Assembly: GCA_030263715.1 (NCBI GenBank)
Contig: SZPM01000003.1
Span: 124,001-188,000, forward strand
DNA length: 64,000 nucleotides
From: ATM1 sp003577165
GTDB taxonomy: Bacteria > Armatimonadota > Fimbriimonadia > Fimbriimonadales > ATM1
Direction: 5' to 3'
In this document: positions 50,137 through 58,277 of the stretch, in pieces
Position numbering within the stretch: the stretch's first letter is position 1
Layout: every line of letters begins with the position of its first letter
Notes under the pieces: model-generated
The model's input: only the letters and a program-made list of their open reading frames with translations
Told to the model about the DNA's origin: nothing
Database searches by the model: none
Made by a program: the position numbers and the translations under genes

Positions 50137-50547
50137 CTAAATTCCCAGAATCTTCACCACCACTCGCTTCGGCCGCCTCCCGTCGAACTCAGCGTAAAAC
50201 ACCTGCTGCCAGGGGCCCAAGTCGAGCCTGCCTCCCGTGATGGGCAGGATGACTTGGTGGTGGAGGATCAGGTTCTTGAGGTGGGCCTCCCCGTTGTCCT
50301 CGCCCGTGCGATGATGCCGGTAATTTTTACGGGGTGCGAGTCCGTCGAGCCACTCCCGGATGTCCTCGATGAGGCCATCCTCCCAGTCGTTGACATACAC
50401 CGCTGCCGTGATGTGCATTGCGCTCACGAGCGCAAATCCATCTTTAACCAGAGACCGGGAGACGATGCCGGCGACCTCGTCTGTGATCCGGACGAACTCT
50501 TCTCGCTTCCTGGTCTCGAACGTGATGTACTCCGTATGTGCTTTCAT
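50137..50547 (-). CDS. YjbQ-family protein (UPF0047)
   Basis: A 136-residue protein of the YjbQ/UPF0047 family. Its members have weak thiamine-phosphate synthase activity and a His/metal site. Visible: the N-terminal ITFETRKREEFVRITDEVAGIV, the conserved AMHITAAVYVNDWEDGLIEDI, HHRTGEDNGEAHLKNLILHHQVILPITGG with the family's conserved His residues, and DLGPWQQVFYAEFDG. Located 26 nt downstream of panC, possibly in the same operon. Confidence 0.88.
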   Translation of the reverse strand: MKAHTEYITFETRKREEFVRITDEVAGIVSRSLVKDGFALVSAMHITAAVYVNDWEDGLIEDIREWLDGLAPRKNYRHHRTGEDNGEAHLKNLILHHQVILPITGGRLDLGPWQQVFYAEFDGRRPKRVVVKILGI

Positions 50548-50573
50548 CTCAATTCCGGCCCTATATTAGTTGT

Positions 50574-51425
50574 CTAGACAGGCACTTCGACGTTGTCGAT
50601 CAAACGGACACCTCCGATCCATGCTGCGGCAATCACTCGGGTGCCGGCCGTCGGTGAATCGGTCCGCTCGAGCGTTCTCTCATCCACGATCGCGAAGTAG
50701 TCCACCTTCTCAAAACCTGCAACTCGAAGTGCGTGCTCTGCGCCCCGCTCGATCGTACGGAGGTCGCCTCCCGCGGCGGCGGCGCGAGCGCCTTCTCGGA
50801 GAGTTTCGTACAGCGCTGGCGCCTTCGCCCGAACTTCTGGCCGAAACCTCGCGTTTCTGGAAGACATCGCGAGCCCATCGGGCTCGCGAACGGTTTCGCA
50901 GAACTTCAGAGAGAGTGGAAAGTCGAGGTCGTCCACCATCTTCGCGATGACTCGACACTGCTGCCAGTCCTTTTCGCCAAAGTACGCAACGGTCGGCACG
51001 ACGAGGTGAAACAGCTTCGCGACGACCGTGGCGACTCCGTCGAAGTGCCCTGGCCGAAACTCGCCCTCCCACCTCTCACTAACCCCGGGCACGTGGACTC
51101 GCGTACCGCTCAAGCCCTCGCGGTAGATCGTATCAACGTCTGGCGCAAAGAACACATCACAGTGCGCAGACCTCGCCAGTTCGATGTCGCGCGGCTCGTC
51201 TCGTGGGTATGCTTTAAGGTCACGCGGATCGTTGAATTGCGTCGGGTTGACGAAAGAAGAAACGACGACGACACCCTTCGGACGACCGGCGTTCGCATCT
51301 CGCGCAGCGGCGCGAATGAGGGAAAGGTGACCGTCATGGAGATAGCCCATGGTCGGAACGAAGTGAACGCTCTCGTTCCTACCGATGGCGTCGGAGAGTT
51401 CGACGGCCGTTCGAACGACCTTCAT
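50574..51425 (-). CDS. panC: Pantothenate synthetase
   Basis: A 283-residue ligase joining pantoate and beta-alanine with ATP. Signatures: FVPTMGYLHDGHLSLIRAA (the HxGH-type motif), VSSFVNPTQFNDPRDLKAYPRD, FFAPDVDTIY, VVAKLFHLVVPTVAYFGEKDWQQ, and GLAMSSRN. Length is normal. It follows panB by 3 nt. Confidence 0.96.
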   Translation of the reverse strand: MKVVRTAVELSDAIGRNESVHFVPTMGYLHDGHLSLIRAAARDANAGRPKGVVVVSSFVNPTQFNDPRDLKAYPRDEPRDIELARSAHCDVFFAPDVDTIYREGLSGTRVHVPGVSERWEGEFRPGHFDGVATVVAKLFHLVVPTVAYFGEKDWQQCRVIAKMVDDLDFPLSLKFCETVREPDGLAMSSRNARFRPEVRAKAPALYETLREGARAAAAGGDLRTIERGAEHALRVAGFEKVDYFAIVDERTLERTDSPTAGTRVIAAAWIGGVRLIDNVEVPV

Positions 51426-51428
51426 ATT

Positions 51429-52211
51429 TTAGAATGTGTTCTCTTCGTCGGGAAAAGTCCCAGACCGCACGGCGTCGGCATACTGCCGCATCGCTTCGAC
51501 CATCATCGTTGCGCCGTTGAGGAAGCGCCGAGTGTGCTTATACGGTTCGCCCGGTGACAAACCCATGATGTCGTGGAACACCTGCACTTCGCCATCGCAG
51601 TGCGGGCCTGCGCCGATCCCGATCGTGGGAACTGCGATCTCCGATGTGATTCGCTCTGCAACCACTGCGGGAATCACTTCGAGCACGATGCAGAATGCGC
51701 CGGCGTCTGCAACCTTGCGCGCAGCCTCCACGACGAGTTCGGCTTGCTTGCCCCGTCCCTGAACTCGATAACCGCCGAACGCGTTGACCGACTGCGGCGT
51801 CATCCCGACGTGGCCCATGACGGGAATGCCGGTTGCGACGATGGCTGCGATCGCGTCCACGAAAGCGCCTTCGAGTTTCACGGCCTCCGCGCCGGCACGA
51901 ACCAGAGCGCAGGCCGACCTAACTGCGTCTTCGGGAGAGGTTTGGTACGTCCCAAACGGCATGTCGGATACGAGCAGAGCCCGCTTGCATCCGGCCCTTG
52001 CCGCCTTCGTGTGGTGAATCATCTCTTCCAGCGAGACCGGAAGCGTGCTGTCATATCCGAGTAGCACGTTCCCAACGGAATCGCCGACGAGAACCAGGTC
52101 CACGCCGGCTTCGTCCGCAACTCGCGCCGACGGAGCATCGTAGGCCGTCACGCAAACGATCCGCTGGCCCTTCATCCCGCGGATTGAGGGCGCGGTTACC
52201 TTCTCCGACAT
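51429..52211 (-). CDS. panB: 3-methyl-2-oxobutanoate hydroxymethyltransferase
   Basis: A 260-residue enzyme making ketopantoate in pantothenate (vitamin B5) synthesis. Signatures: VTAYDAPSARVADEAGVDLVLVGDSVGNVLLGYDSTLPV (metal-binding Asp), MPFGTY, VKLEG, MGHVGMTPQSVNAFGGYRVQGRG, and GIGAGPHCDGEVQV. First gene of a panB-panC pair, with a TAAACT box 7 nt before the ATG. panD is not nearby. Confidence 0.96.
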   Translation of the reverse strand: MSEKVTAPSIRGMKGQRIVCVTAYDAPSARVADEAGVDLVLVGDSVGNVLLGYDSTLPVSLEEMIHHTKAARAGCKRALLVSDMPFGTYQTSPEDAVRSACALVRAGAEAVKLEGAFVDAIAAIVATGIPVMGHVGMTPQSVNAFGGYRVQGRGKQAELVVEAARKVADAGAFCIVLEVIPAVVAERITSEIAVPTIGIGAGPHCDGEVQVFHDIMGLSPGEPYKHTRRFLNGATMMVEAMRQYADAVRSGTFPDEENTF

Positions 52212-52218
52212 CGGGGGC

Positions 52219-52224
52219 AGTTTA
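52219..52224 (-). promoter_or_regulatory. -10 box of panB
   Basis: TAAACT on the minus strand ends 7 nt before the panB ATG, immediately after the terminator of the flgM-like gene. No Shine-Dalgarno. Confidence 0.45.
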
Positions 52225-52235
52225 CTTCCGAGAAG

Positions 52236-52274
52236 GATGAGGGGACTCCGGCGAACCGCCGGAGTCCCCTCATC
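52236..52274 (-). terminator. Intrinsic terminator after flgM-like gene
   Basis: A perfect 18-bp stem, GATGAGGGGACTCCGGCG (52236-52253) against 52257-52274, with loop AAC. It lies 20 nt after the stop of the flgM-like gene and directly before the panB promoter. Confidence 0.8.
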
Positions 52275-52294
52275 TCGGAGTTGGTTCGAGTCGT

Positions 52295-52576
52295 CTACTC
52301 GATGCGATCTGCGATCGCTCTGCGGATCATCGAGTCGACGATGTCCTCGCTCGAAACTTGGTATTCGCCGCGCTCGATCCGCGCTTTCAGTTCAGCGACG
52401 AGTTCGGCCCGCACTTCGGGCATCGCCATGACCTCGTGGCGAACCTTGCGAATGAGTTTGCTTTGGTCTGAGACCTGGTGGTCCTTGTCGAGGAGGCGCG
52501 CGGCCTCGCTAAGGTCGGTCTTTGGGCGCCCATGGCGCTCCAAGACGCGCTTCACCTGTTCCATCGATACTTTCAT
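52295..52576 (-). CDS. flgM: FlgM-like anti-sigma-28 factor
   Basis: A 93-residue, highly charged helical protein. The C-terminal half VRAELVAELKARIERGEYQVSSEDIVDSMIRRAIADR matches the sigma-28-binding region of FlgM (RVxxLKxxIxxGxYxVdxexIAxkml). FlgM holds the flagellar sigma factor until the hook is complete. It is consistent with the motAB genes elsewhere in the window but has no flagellar neighbour. GAGGAA precedes the ATG by 8 nt. Short length lowers certainty. Confidence 0.72.
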   Translation of the reverse strand: MKVSMEQVKRVLERHGRPKTDLSEAARLLDKDHQVSDQSKLIRKVRHEVMAMPEVRAELVAELKARIERGEYQVSSEDIVDSMIRRAIADRIE

Positions 52577-52787
52577 GTCTGTCTTTCCTCAGGCTCGATT
52601 GCCAGATTCCGGACAGGCGACCCGGCTAACCTCACGGTCCCGTGGCTTTGCGCTCCCCAACACGGGGGATTGCCTTTTTCTGTCAGTCGGCGTGGTGCCT
52701 CTGAATTGGATTGTCGGACGACGACCCGCCGCTCCTCAGGGGCATTTTGCGCTTTTTTTCTGTCCCGAGGTCGGGCTTGCCCAAAGG

Positions 52788-52793
52788 TATACT
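52788..52793 (+). promoter_or_regulatory. -10 box of tRNA-Leu (GAG)
   Basis: TATACT, 13 nt before the mature tRNA 5' end. Confidence 0.5.
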
Positions 52794-52806
52794 TCGCCCT
52801 CCCCAA

Positions 52807-52892
52807 GCGCGGGTGGTGGAATGGTAGACACGCATGCTTGAGGTGCATGTGCCCTAACGGGCGTGGAGGTTCGAGTCCTCTTCCGCGCACCA
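52807..52892 (+). tRNA. tRNA-Leu (GAG)
   Basis: A class II tRNA. Acceptor GCGCGGG/TCCGCGC with one G-T pair, discriminator A and encoded CCA. The anticodon stem CATGC/GCATG encloses TTGAGGT, anticodon GAG. Variable arm GTGCCCTAACGGGCG; T-arm GGAGG TTCGAGT CCTCT. Confidence 0.96.
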
Positions 52893-52941
52893 CCCTTTTC
52901 CCATATTCAGGCGTTGCCCATTTTCGCGTCAGGCCGAAGGG

Positions 52942-52973
52942 ACTAACCCCGGCCACCGCGGGCCGGGGTTAGT
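52942..52973. terminator. Strong hairpin downstream of tRNA-Leu (GAG)
   Basis: ACTAACCCCGGCC (52942-52954), loop ACCGCG, GGCCGGGGTTAGT (52961-52973), a perfect 13-bp stem. There is no T-run on either side. It may end the tRNA transcript or be a remnant repeat. Confidence 0.45.
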
Positions 52974-53123
52974 GGGTCGCCCACAAAGGAATCCCTCCAT
53001 GGTGCGACCGCTCCTCTCCTTTCAGGCGGCTCCATGAGCCGATGGTCTTCACTGGGCAATCGCCGTGCCCAATGCGAAGGGGTCGCATCGAACCTGGTGG
53101 GACTGCGGGCCGGATTCGCCCGC

Positions 53124-53129
53124 TATACT
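53124..53129 (+). promoter_or_regulatory. -10 box of tRNA-Leu (TAA)
   Basis: TATACT, 9 nt before the mature tRNA 5' end. Confidence 0.5.
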
Positions 53130-53138
53130 TCGCGAAAG

Positions 53139-53222
53139 GCCCAGGTGGTGGAACGGTAGACACAGGGGACTTAAAATCCCCCGGGGAAACCCATGCGGGT
53201 TCGAATCCCGCCCTGGGCACCA
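53139..53222 (+). tRNA. tRNA-Leu (TAA)
   Basis: A class II tRNA. Acceptor GCCCAGG/CCTGGGC, discriminator A and encoded CCA. The anticodon stem GGGGA/TCCCC encloses CTTAAAA, anticodon TAA. T-arm GCGGG TTCGAAT CCCGC. The aldolase start codon lies 20 nt downstream. Confidence 0.96.
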
Positions 53223-53230
53223 AGCGGATG

Positions 53231-53236
53231 TAGAAT
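53231..53236 (+). promoter_or_regulatory. -10 box of the aldolase gene
   Basis: TAGAAT ends 6 nt before the GTG start; no Shine-Dalgarno. Confidence 0.5.
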
Positions 53237-53242
53237 CCTCGC

Positions 53243-53878
53243 GTGACCGAGTTAGATCTCCGCCGCGATCTGTGCCGATGGGCGAAAAGGGCATGGGATC
53301 GCGGGCTAATCGGAGCGACAGAAGGCAATCTCTCCTGCAGATTGAGCGAAGACCAAATCCTGATTACTCCCGCGGGCGCAATCAAAGCCGACGTCGAGTG
53401 TGAGGACCTCGTGGTCGCGAATCTCAACGGCGAACCGCTTGACGGCAAGGAGGCGAGTTCCGAAGTTCTCCTCCACTGCAGCGTCTACCAAGAGCGACCC
53501 GATGCGGGAGCCGTCGTTCATGCGCATCCTCCGTTCGCGACGGGAACCGCCTTGGCGGGACGGGCGATCCCGATGGGAGTTCTGCCCGAAGCCGACGTGT
53601 ACCTTGGCCCGATAGCGGTCGTTCCGTTTGCGATCCCCGGCACTGAGGAAGTTGGGGCAGCGGTCAGGCCGCACCTGAAAGACCATAAAGCGATCCTCCT
53701 GATGAACCATGGCGCGTTGACGTTTGGGCGAACTCCGGGCGACGCGTTCTGTTACATGGAAACCCTGGAGCGAGTGGCGACCATCTACTGGGTGGCCGAG
53801 ACGCTTGGCAAGGCACAGGGGTTGCCGGACTTCGGCGCTGCCTGGGCTCGCGCTAGGAGTTCCGGCGGCCGGATTTAG
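53243..53878 (+). CDS. Class II aldolase/adducin family protein
   Basis: A 211-residue zinc enzyme of the L-fuculose/L-ribulose-phosphate family. IGATEGNLSCRLSEDQILITPAG holds the phosphate-binding loop, EASSEVLLHCSVYQERPDAGAVVHAHPPFAT the catalytic Glu and the HAH zinc ligands, and ILLMNHGALTFG the third His. The family includes fuculose-phosphate aldolase, ribulose-phosphate epimerase and methylthioribulose-phosphate dehydratase; the exact substrate is unknown. Starts with GTG. Converges on the BON gene, with 4 nt of overlap. Confidence 0.88.
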   Translation: MTELDLRRDLCRWAKRAWDRGLIGATEGNLSCRLSEDQILITPAGAIKADVECEDLVVANLNGEPLDGKEASSEVLLHCSVYQERPDAGAVVHAHPPFATGTALAGRAIPMGVLPEADVYLGPIAVVPFAIPGTEEVGAAVRPHLKDHKAILLMNHGALTFGRTPGDAFCYMETLERVATIYWVAETLGKAQGLPDFGAAWARARSSGGRI

Positions 53879-54117
53879 CCCCGGAACGTCAGGTCGAGGA
53901 CGACGTCGCGGATGCCGGGCCTCTGCCTTAGGACCCGAGCGAACATATCCATCTCCTGCTTCGCGTCCACGTTGTGACCACGCATGGACTTGACGGTGCC
54001 GGTCAAATAGACGACTCCGTGGGATACGCGAACGTTCATGAGGCTCGTGTCGAGCGGCCGACGCGCGATCTCCTTGCGTACTTGTTTCGACGCTTCGACG
54101 TCCTCGGGTCTTGGCAC
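53875..54117 (-). CDS. Small BON-domain-like protein
   Basis: An 80-residue protein with the alpha-beta pattern of a BON domain: VRKEIARRPLDTSLMNVRVSHGVVYLTGTVKSM followed by a helix and VVLDLTF. BON domains bind phospholipids or act as small periplasmic modules, but no signal peptide is visible here. Starts with GTG exactly 6 nt after a perfect TATAAT. Converges on the aldolase gene. Confidence 0.7.
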   Translation of the reverse strand: MPRPEDVEASKQVRKEIARRPLDTSLMNVRVSHGVVYLTGTVKSMRGHNVDAKQEMDMFARVLRQRPGIRDVVLDLTFRG

Positions 54118-54123
54118 GTAAGA

Positions 54124-54129
54124 ATTATA
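54124..54129 (-). promoter_or_regulatory. -10 box of the BON gene
   Basis: A perfect TATAAT on the minus strand, 6 nt before the GTG start. Confidence 0.6.
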
Positions 54130-54142
54130 GCCGGAGTCGAGG

Positions 54143-56794
54143 CTACTTTTTGCGTTTCGTTTGAGCGTAGCCGGAAGTGGGCGGCTCGTCGTCTTCGGAT
54201 TCCCGCTTCGCTGCCTCGCGTTCGAGCGCTGCTACGTTGGCTTGATGCGCCATGACGGTCGCGCCGGCGCCCTTACGCTTCAGCACGATCCTCTCCCAAA
54301 CCACGAGGATCGGCGCGGCGTTGAAGATCGAGGAATAGGTTCCCGACAAGATGCCGACCAGCATCGCGGCGTTGAAGTGGCGCAGGTCCGGTGTCGCGCT
54401 ACCGATGAACACAAGAATCGCAAGAGTTACGATGACCGTTCCGCTCGTGTTGAGCGATCTCGCGAAACTTTGAGTGATGGAGCGGTTCACAAGATGCTCG
54501 AAGTTCTCTCCGGGAAGAGGTCGCCGCAAGTTCTCGCGAATTCTGTCAAAGATGACGATGGTGTCGTGAACCGAGAACCCGATGACGGTGAGCATCGCCG
54601 TAATCGTCAACTGGCTGATCTCCCAGTTCAGGAAGTAGCCGGTAATTGCGGCCAATCCCAGGACGACGACGACGTCGTGCAGCATCGCGATGATTGCGCT
54701 CAAACCGAAGCGGAGCCCGACGACGAATCCACCGAGCGCGACGCCGAAGCGCATCGCAAGGTACAGAACGATGAGCACGGATGAAACGACGCCGCCGATA
54801 ATCGCGCCTCGAATCGTCTCCTCGCGCACGGTCGGGCTCGTTGATTCGAAGGAGACCTCGCCCTTGATTCCGGTCTTTTCATCCGAAACAGATGCCCCCT
54901 CGTCGCCCGTGTTTTGAACAATGGTGTCATCGCCACCGAGGGCGCGAACGATCATCTGGCGGCCACGCATCTTCTCTTCGTTCGTGCCGTCAATCACCAA
55001 CTTCTTCAGTTCAGGATTCGAGTCCAGCGGGACCGTGACGAAGGCGGTGACCTGGCCCCCGCTCGCTTGATCCTGCACTCCGATCTTGACGTTGGCTCCG
55101 CGAAGGCCGGCGGATTCGAGCTTGCCGTTCAGTTCCGAAGGCTTCGTCGTCGATCCGGGGGGGAGGACGACTTGGGATTCGACGCCGTACAAAAACTCGA
55201 CGTTCGGCTTAATGCCGCCCATGCCCATGAAGATGAGACCGGGCAGGATCACGATGCCGGAGATAACGAAGTAGAGCCCCATGCGCTCGATGATTCGCAT
55301 CGGCTTTTCGTTCGCTCGCTGCTCCAGGCCCTCGCCGAACCAGCCGCGATTCATCGCGTACAACTTCGGGTTCTTGCCGATGCCCGAATCGAGCATGAAG
55401 ACGAGAAGCGACCGGGTGACCGTGACGGCGGTGAACAGGCTCAGGAGCACGCCGATCATCAGCGTCGTCGCGAATCCCTTGACGGGGCCCGTTCCTATGT
55501 TCATGAGCACGAGGCTCGTGAGAATCGTACAGGTGTTCGAGTCGAGGATGGCGGGGAACGCGCGTTTGAAGCCGAGGTCGATGGCCGTCATGAGGCCCTT
55601 CCCCCCCCGCATCTCTTCTTTGAGCCGCTCAAAGATGAGGATGTTCGCGTCCACGGCCATGCCGATGGACAGGATGAATCCCGCGATAGCCGCTAACGAG
55701 AACGTGACGCCGAGGAATTGGAATACTGCGAAACAGATCAGAGCGTAGATGATCAGCGCAAGCAGAGCCACGAACCCAGGGAAGGCGTAATACACCAGCA
55801 GGAACAGCACGATGACGCCGAACGCGATCAGGCCGGCAGTGATGATTTGTCCCAGGGCCTGGGTGCCGATGACTGGGTCAACGCGCAGAACGCTCTCTTC
55901 GACCAAGTCGACAGGAAGGGCGCCGGCGCGAAGCAGCCCGACGATGCGCTCGGCTTCCGACGCAGGGAAGGCGGCTTGGAGAACCGCGATTCCTTCCGGA
56001 AACGTCGCGCCGTCCTGCACAAACGCAAACGTGACGACGCGGTCGTCGAGGACCGCCGCGAGGTTCTCCTTCTTGTTGTAAACTTTCTTTGCAAATTCGT
56101 TGAGTTGTCTCGCGCCCTCGGCGTCGAAGTGCAACTCGATGTCGTAGCCCTGACCGCTCCTGGACTGGATCGGGACCGCATTAGAGAGGTGCTCACCCGA
56201 CACGACGGGCTCCCAACTCGCGAGCATCTCTTTCCATTCGGGCGATCCCGGTCCGAACGCTTCTTCGTCCGGCTGCCCTCGACGCTTGAACCAGATCTCC
56301 GGTTCGCCCTGATCGTTTTGGCGAGTGACCTCTTCGTACCGGCGATTCGCGCGGAGCGCGGTTACGGTGGACTTCGCCCAATAGTAGTCGAGCCGTGCGC
56401 TCGTGCTGATGACTTGCCGAGCTTCCTGCTCATCCTTGAAGCCGGGGAGTTCGACGATGAACCTCTCGTCGCCCTTGCGATAAACGGTGGCTTCGACGAC
56501 ACCAAGCGCTTTCTGCGCGCGCTTTTCGAGGATGTTGACGACTTGCGCGGCTTTCTGGTCCCAGAGTTTCAGGTCTTCGGGAGAGAGTTTCGACCGGTCC
56601 GCTCGGATCGTAAAGCGGAACCCACCATCTACGTCGAGGCCTAACTTGGGCGCGATTTCGAGGCCGAGTACGGGCTTTGCACTCGGATCCTTCTTCTTAT
56701 TCGCGTAGTTAGAAAGGCCGATGTAGTTGAGCAGGCCTGAAATCGCGACCAGGCCGACCACGAGCAATAGAAAGTAAACGCCACGCTTTTGCAA
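54143..56794 (-). CDS. secDF: Fused protein translocase subunits SecD-SecF
   Basis: An 883-residue fusion of SecD and SecF, the proton-driven pair that pulls secreted proteins through SecYEG. SecD half: the N-terminal membrane helix, LGLDVDGGFRFTI (the D1/LGLDxxGG motif), the large periplasmic P1 domain, and the conserved D4 GMAVDANILIFERLKEEMRGG. SecF half: GVESQVVLPPG, and D6 GFSVHDTIVIFDRIRENLRR. Each half has six membrane segments. Starts with TTG after GGAGG (10 nt spacing). Confidence 0.95.
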   Translation of the reverse strand: MQKRGVYFLLLVVGLVAISGLLNYIGLSNYANKKKDPSAKPVLGLEIAPKLGLDVDGGFRFTIRADRSKLSPEDLKLWDQKAAQVVNILEKRAQKALGVVEATVYRKGDERFIVELPGFKDEQEARQVISTSARLDYYWAKSTVTALRANRRYEEVTRQNDQGEPEIWFKRRGQPDEEAFGPGSPEWKEMLASWEPVVSGEHLSNAVPIQSRSGQGYDIELHFDAEGARQLNEFAKKVYNKKENLAAVLDDRVVTFAFVQDGATFPEGIAVLQAAFPASEAERIVGLLRAGALPVDLVEESVLRVDPVIGTQALGQIITAGLIAFGVIVLFLLVYYAFPGFVALLALIIYALICFAVFQFLGVTFSLAAIAGFILSIGMAVDANILIFERLKEEMRGGKGLMTAIDLGFKRAFPAILDSNTCTILTSLVLMNIGTGPVKGFATTLMIGVLLSLFTAVTVTRSLLVFMLDSGIGKNPKLYAMNRGWFGEGLEQRANEKPMRIIERMGLYFVISGIVILPGLIFMGMGGIKPNVEFLYGVESQVVLPPGSTTKPSELNGKLESAGLRGANVKIGVQDQASGGQVTAFVTVPLDSNPELKKLVIDGTNEEKMRGRQMIVRALGGDDTIVQNTGDEGASVSDEKTGIKGEVSFESTSPTVREETIRGAIIGGVVSSVLIVLYLAMRFGVALGGFVVGLRFGLSAIIAMLHDVVVVLGLAAITGYFLNWEISQLTITAMLTVIGFSVHDTIVIFDRIRENLRRPLPGENFEHLVNRSITQSFARSLNTSGTVIVTLAILVFIGSATPDLRHFNAAMLVGILSGTYSSIFNAAPILVVWERIVLKRKGAGATVMAHQANVAALEREAAKRESEDDEPPTSGYAQTKRKK

Positions 56795-56839
56795 GGAATG
56801 TAGTCCTCCGGGGCAGCAAGCCCTCTGGAAACGGCGGAG

Positions 56840-56845
56840 ATTATA
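56840..56845 (-). promoter_or_regulatory. -10 box of secDF
   Basis: A perfect TATAAT on the minus strand, 45 nt before the TTG start; this gene has a conventional leader with GGAGG. Confidence 0.55.
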
Positions 56846-56875
56846 ACACCTGGCCTTTCCGGCCCCCCGGGCGTC

Positions 56876-56881
56876 TATGCT
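56876..56881 (+). promoter_or_regulatory. -10 box of xerC
   Basis: TATGCT, 10 nt before the xerC ATG; no Shine-Dalgarno. Confidence 0.35.
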
Positions 56882-56891
56882 TTAGGCTCTA

Positions 56892-57773
56892 ATGGCCCTT
56901 GACTTCTCCCTCGACCGCGCGATAGACCGGTTCCTCGCTGAACTGGCCGCCGGTCGGTCCCGGCACACGGTGCGGAGTTACGGCACGGACCTGGCCCAGT
57001 TCGCCGCCGTCTGCGAAAAGGCAGGGGTCACCGACGTTCGGAGGGTGACCGCAGCTGAGGCGCGTCGGTACTTGAGGTCGTACGGCCTTACCCCTTCGAC
57101 TCGCGCCCGAAAGCTGTGCGCGATTCGGGCGTTCGCTGGGTTCCTGGTTCGGACGAAGGCGATCCGGAGTGACTTCACAGCCGGGCTCGAGGCTCCGATC
57201 CGCCGCCGCCCTCTGCCCAAGGACATCAGCCCCGAGCAGGCCGAGGCGCTGGTCACGGCGGGCCTCGGCAGGTTCCCGCTGCGCGACCGAGCGGTGCTCG
57301 AACTGCTCTACGGAGCCGGCCTCCGGGCGTCGGAAGTCGTCAGCCTCGACGTGAAGGACGTGGACCTCGGGGAGTGCTCGGCTCGGGTGCACGGCAAGGG
57401 AAACAAGGACCGGGTGGTCCTGTTTGGCGCCCCGTGCCGCGACGCGGTCGCCGCCTACCTGGATGCGGAACGCCCGGCCGAATCGGGAGCGGCCCTGTTC
57501 GTGAACGAGGCCGGATCTCGAATCAGCCAGAGGACGATCCAGAGAATCGTGGAGAGGCGGCGGGCAGCCGTGGGGTTGGACGCGGACGTGACTCCGCACT
57601 CGCTGCGCCACAGCTTTGCGACTCACATGCTGACGGGCGGCGCGGACCTGCGGACGGTTCAGCAACTGCTGGGCCACGAGAGCCTGCAGACGACGCAGAT
57701 TTACACGCACGTTTCGATCGAGAGGCTGCGCGAGGTCGTTGCGAAGCGGCATCCGCGCGGCCGAAGGCGCTGA
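56892..57773 (+). CDS. xerC: Tyrosine recombinase XerC/XerD
   Basis: A 293-residue site-specific recombinase. The N-terminal SAM-like domain (RSRHTVRSYGTDLAQF) leads to the catalytic domain with Arg in YGAGLRASEVVSL, Lys in HGKGNKDR, HSLRHSFATHML (His-x-x-Arg), GHESLQTTQIYTHVS (His and the nucleophile Tyr). Length and motifs match the chromosome-dimer-resolving Xer pair; XerC or XerD cannot be told apart from sequence alone. Immediately downstream begins a repeat region and then the defence cassette. Confidence 0.93.
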   Translation: MALDFSLDRAIDRFLAELAAGRSRHTVRSYGTDLAQFAAVCEKAGVTDVRRVTAAEARRYLRSYGLTPSTRARKLCAIRAFAGFLVRTKAIRSDFTAGLEAPIRRRPLPKDISPEQAEALVTAGLGRFPLRDRAVLELLYGAGLRASEVVSLDVKDVDLGECSARVHGKGNKDRVVLFGAPCRDAVAAYLDAERPAESGAALFVNEAGSRISQRTIQRIVERRRAAVGLDADVTPHSLRHSFATHMLTGGADLRTVQQLLGHESLQTTQIYTHVSIERLREVVAKRHPRGRRR

Positions 57774-57813
57774 ATCAGCGAGTTTGTTCTGCATTCGGCG
57801 TGGGGGTCGCCGA

Positions 57814-57863
57814 GTTGCACGGGTGCACGGTGCACGCTCCGCGTGTGGGAAAGCGTGCAGGTT
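57814..57863 (+). repeat. 50-bp direct repeat, copy 1
   Basis: A 50-bp unit starting GTTGCACGGGTGCACGGTGC and ending AAAGCGTGCAGGTT, identical to the unit at 57941-57990. It contains an internal inverted repeat (GCACGCT ... AGCGTGC) able to form a hairpin. Confidence 0.9.
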
Positions 57864-57940
57864 CGGGGTGAGTCGTACGCGGGTTGCCCCAGGGACGAAA
57901 GGGACCTAAGCGACCTAAGGGGCTTCCGGATTCGAGCGGG

Positions 57941-57990
57941 GTTGCACGGGTGCACGGTGCACGCTCCGCGTGTGGGAAAGCGTGCAGGTT
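57941..57990 (+). repeat. 50-bp direct repeat, copy 2
   Basis: Exact copy of 57814-57863, 127 nt further on. The rest of the 511-nt gap between xerC and the methylase (57774-58284) holds no credible gene. Confidence 0.9.
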
Positions 57991-58134
57991 TTGTGCGTGC
58001 AGGCGGCTGTCTGCTCGCTGAGTTTTTCGGGCGGGATTACGTGGTCGGAGAGGCAGGATTTGGAGCACACGCTATTAGGTCAAGGAGGCGGGGGAAGTCA
58101 ACCGAGTTCTCGGTGGAGCAGTCGGTGGGATGGA

Positions 58135-58168
58135 TGGGGCGTGCAGGTTCGACGAGGCACGGCCGCGC
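58135..58168 (+). repeat. 34-bp direct repeat, left flank of the defence cassette
   Basis: TGGGGCGTGCAGGTTCGACG and the next 14 bases are identical to 62860-62893. A further 22 bases (58169-58190) match the other copy at 17 of 22 positions. The core GCGTGCAGGTT is shared with both 50-bp repeats. Confidence 0.88.
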
Positions 58169-58271
58169 CGCGCTTGGCCGTTGCGCCCGCCCGACCAAAG
58201 CACTCAAGCAGAGCGCTTCGAGGTAAGGCGCATGTTCTTTGAAACCTCCGAGCGGATATGCGCTCGGCGGG

Positions 58272-58277
58272 GATAAT
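58272..58277 (+). promoter_or_regulatory. -10 box of the methylase gene
   Basis: GATAAT, 7 nt before the GTG start; no Shine-Dalgarno. Confidence 0.45.
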
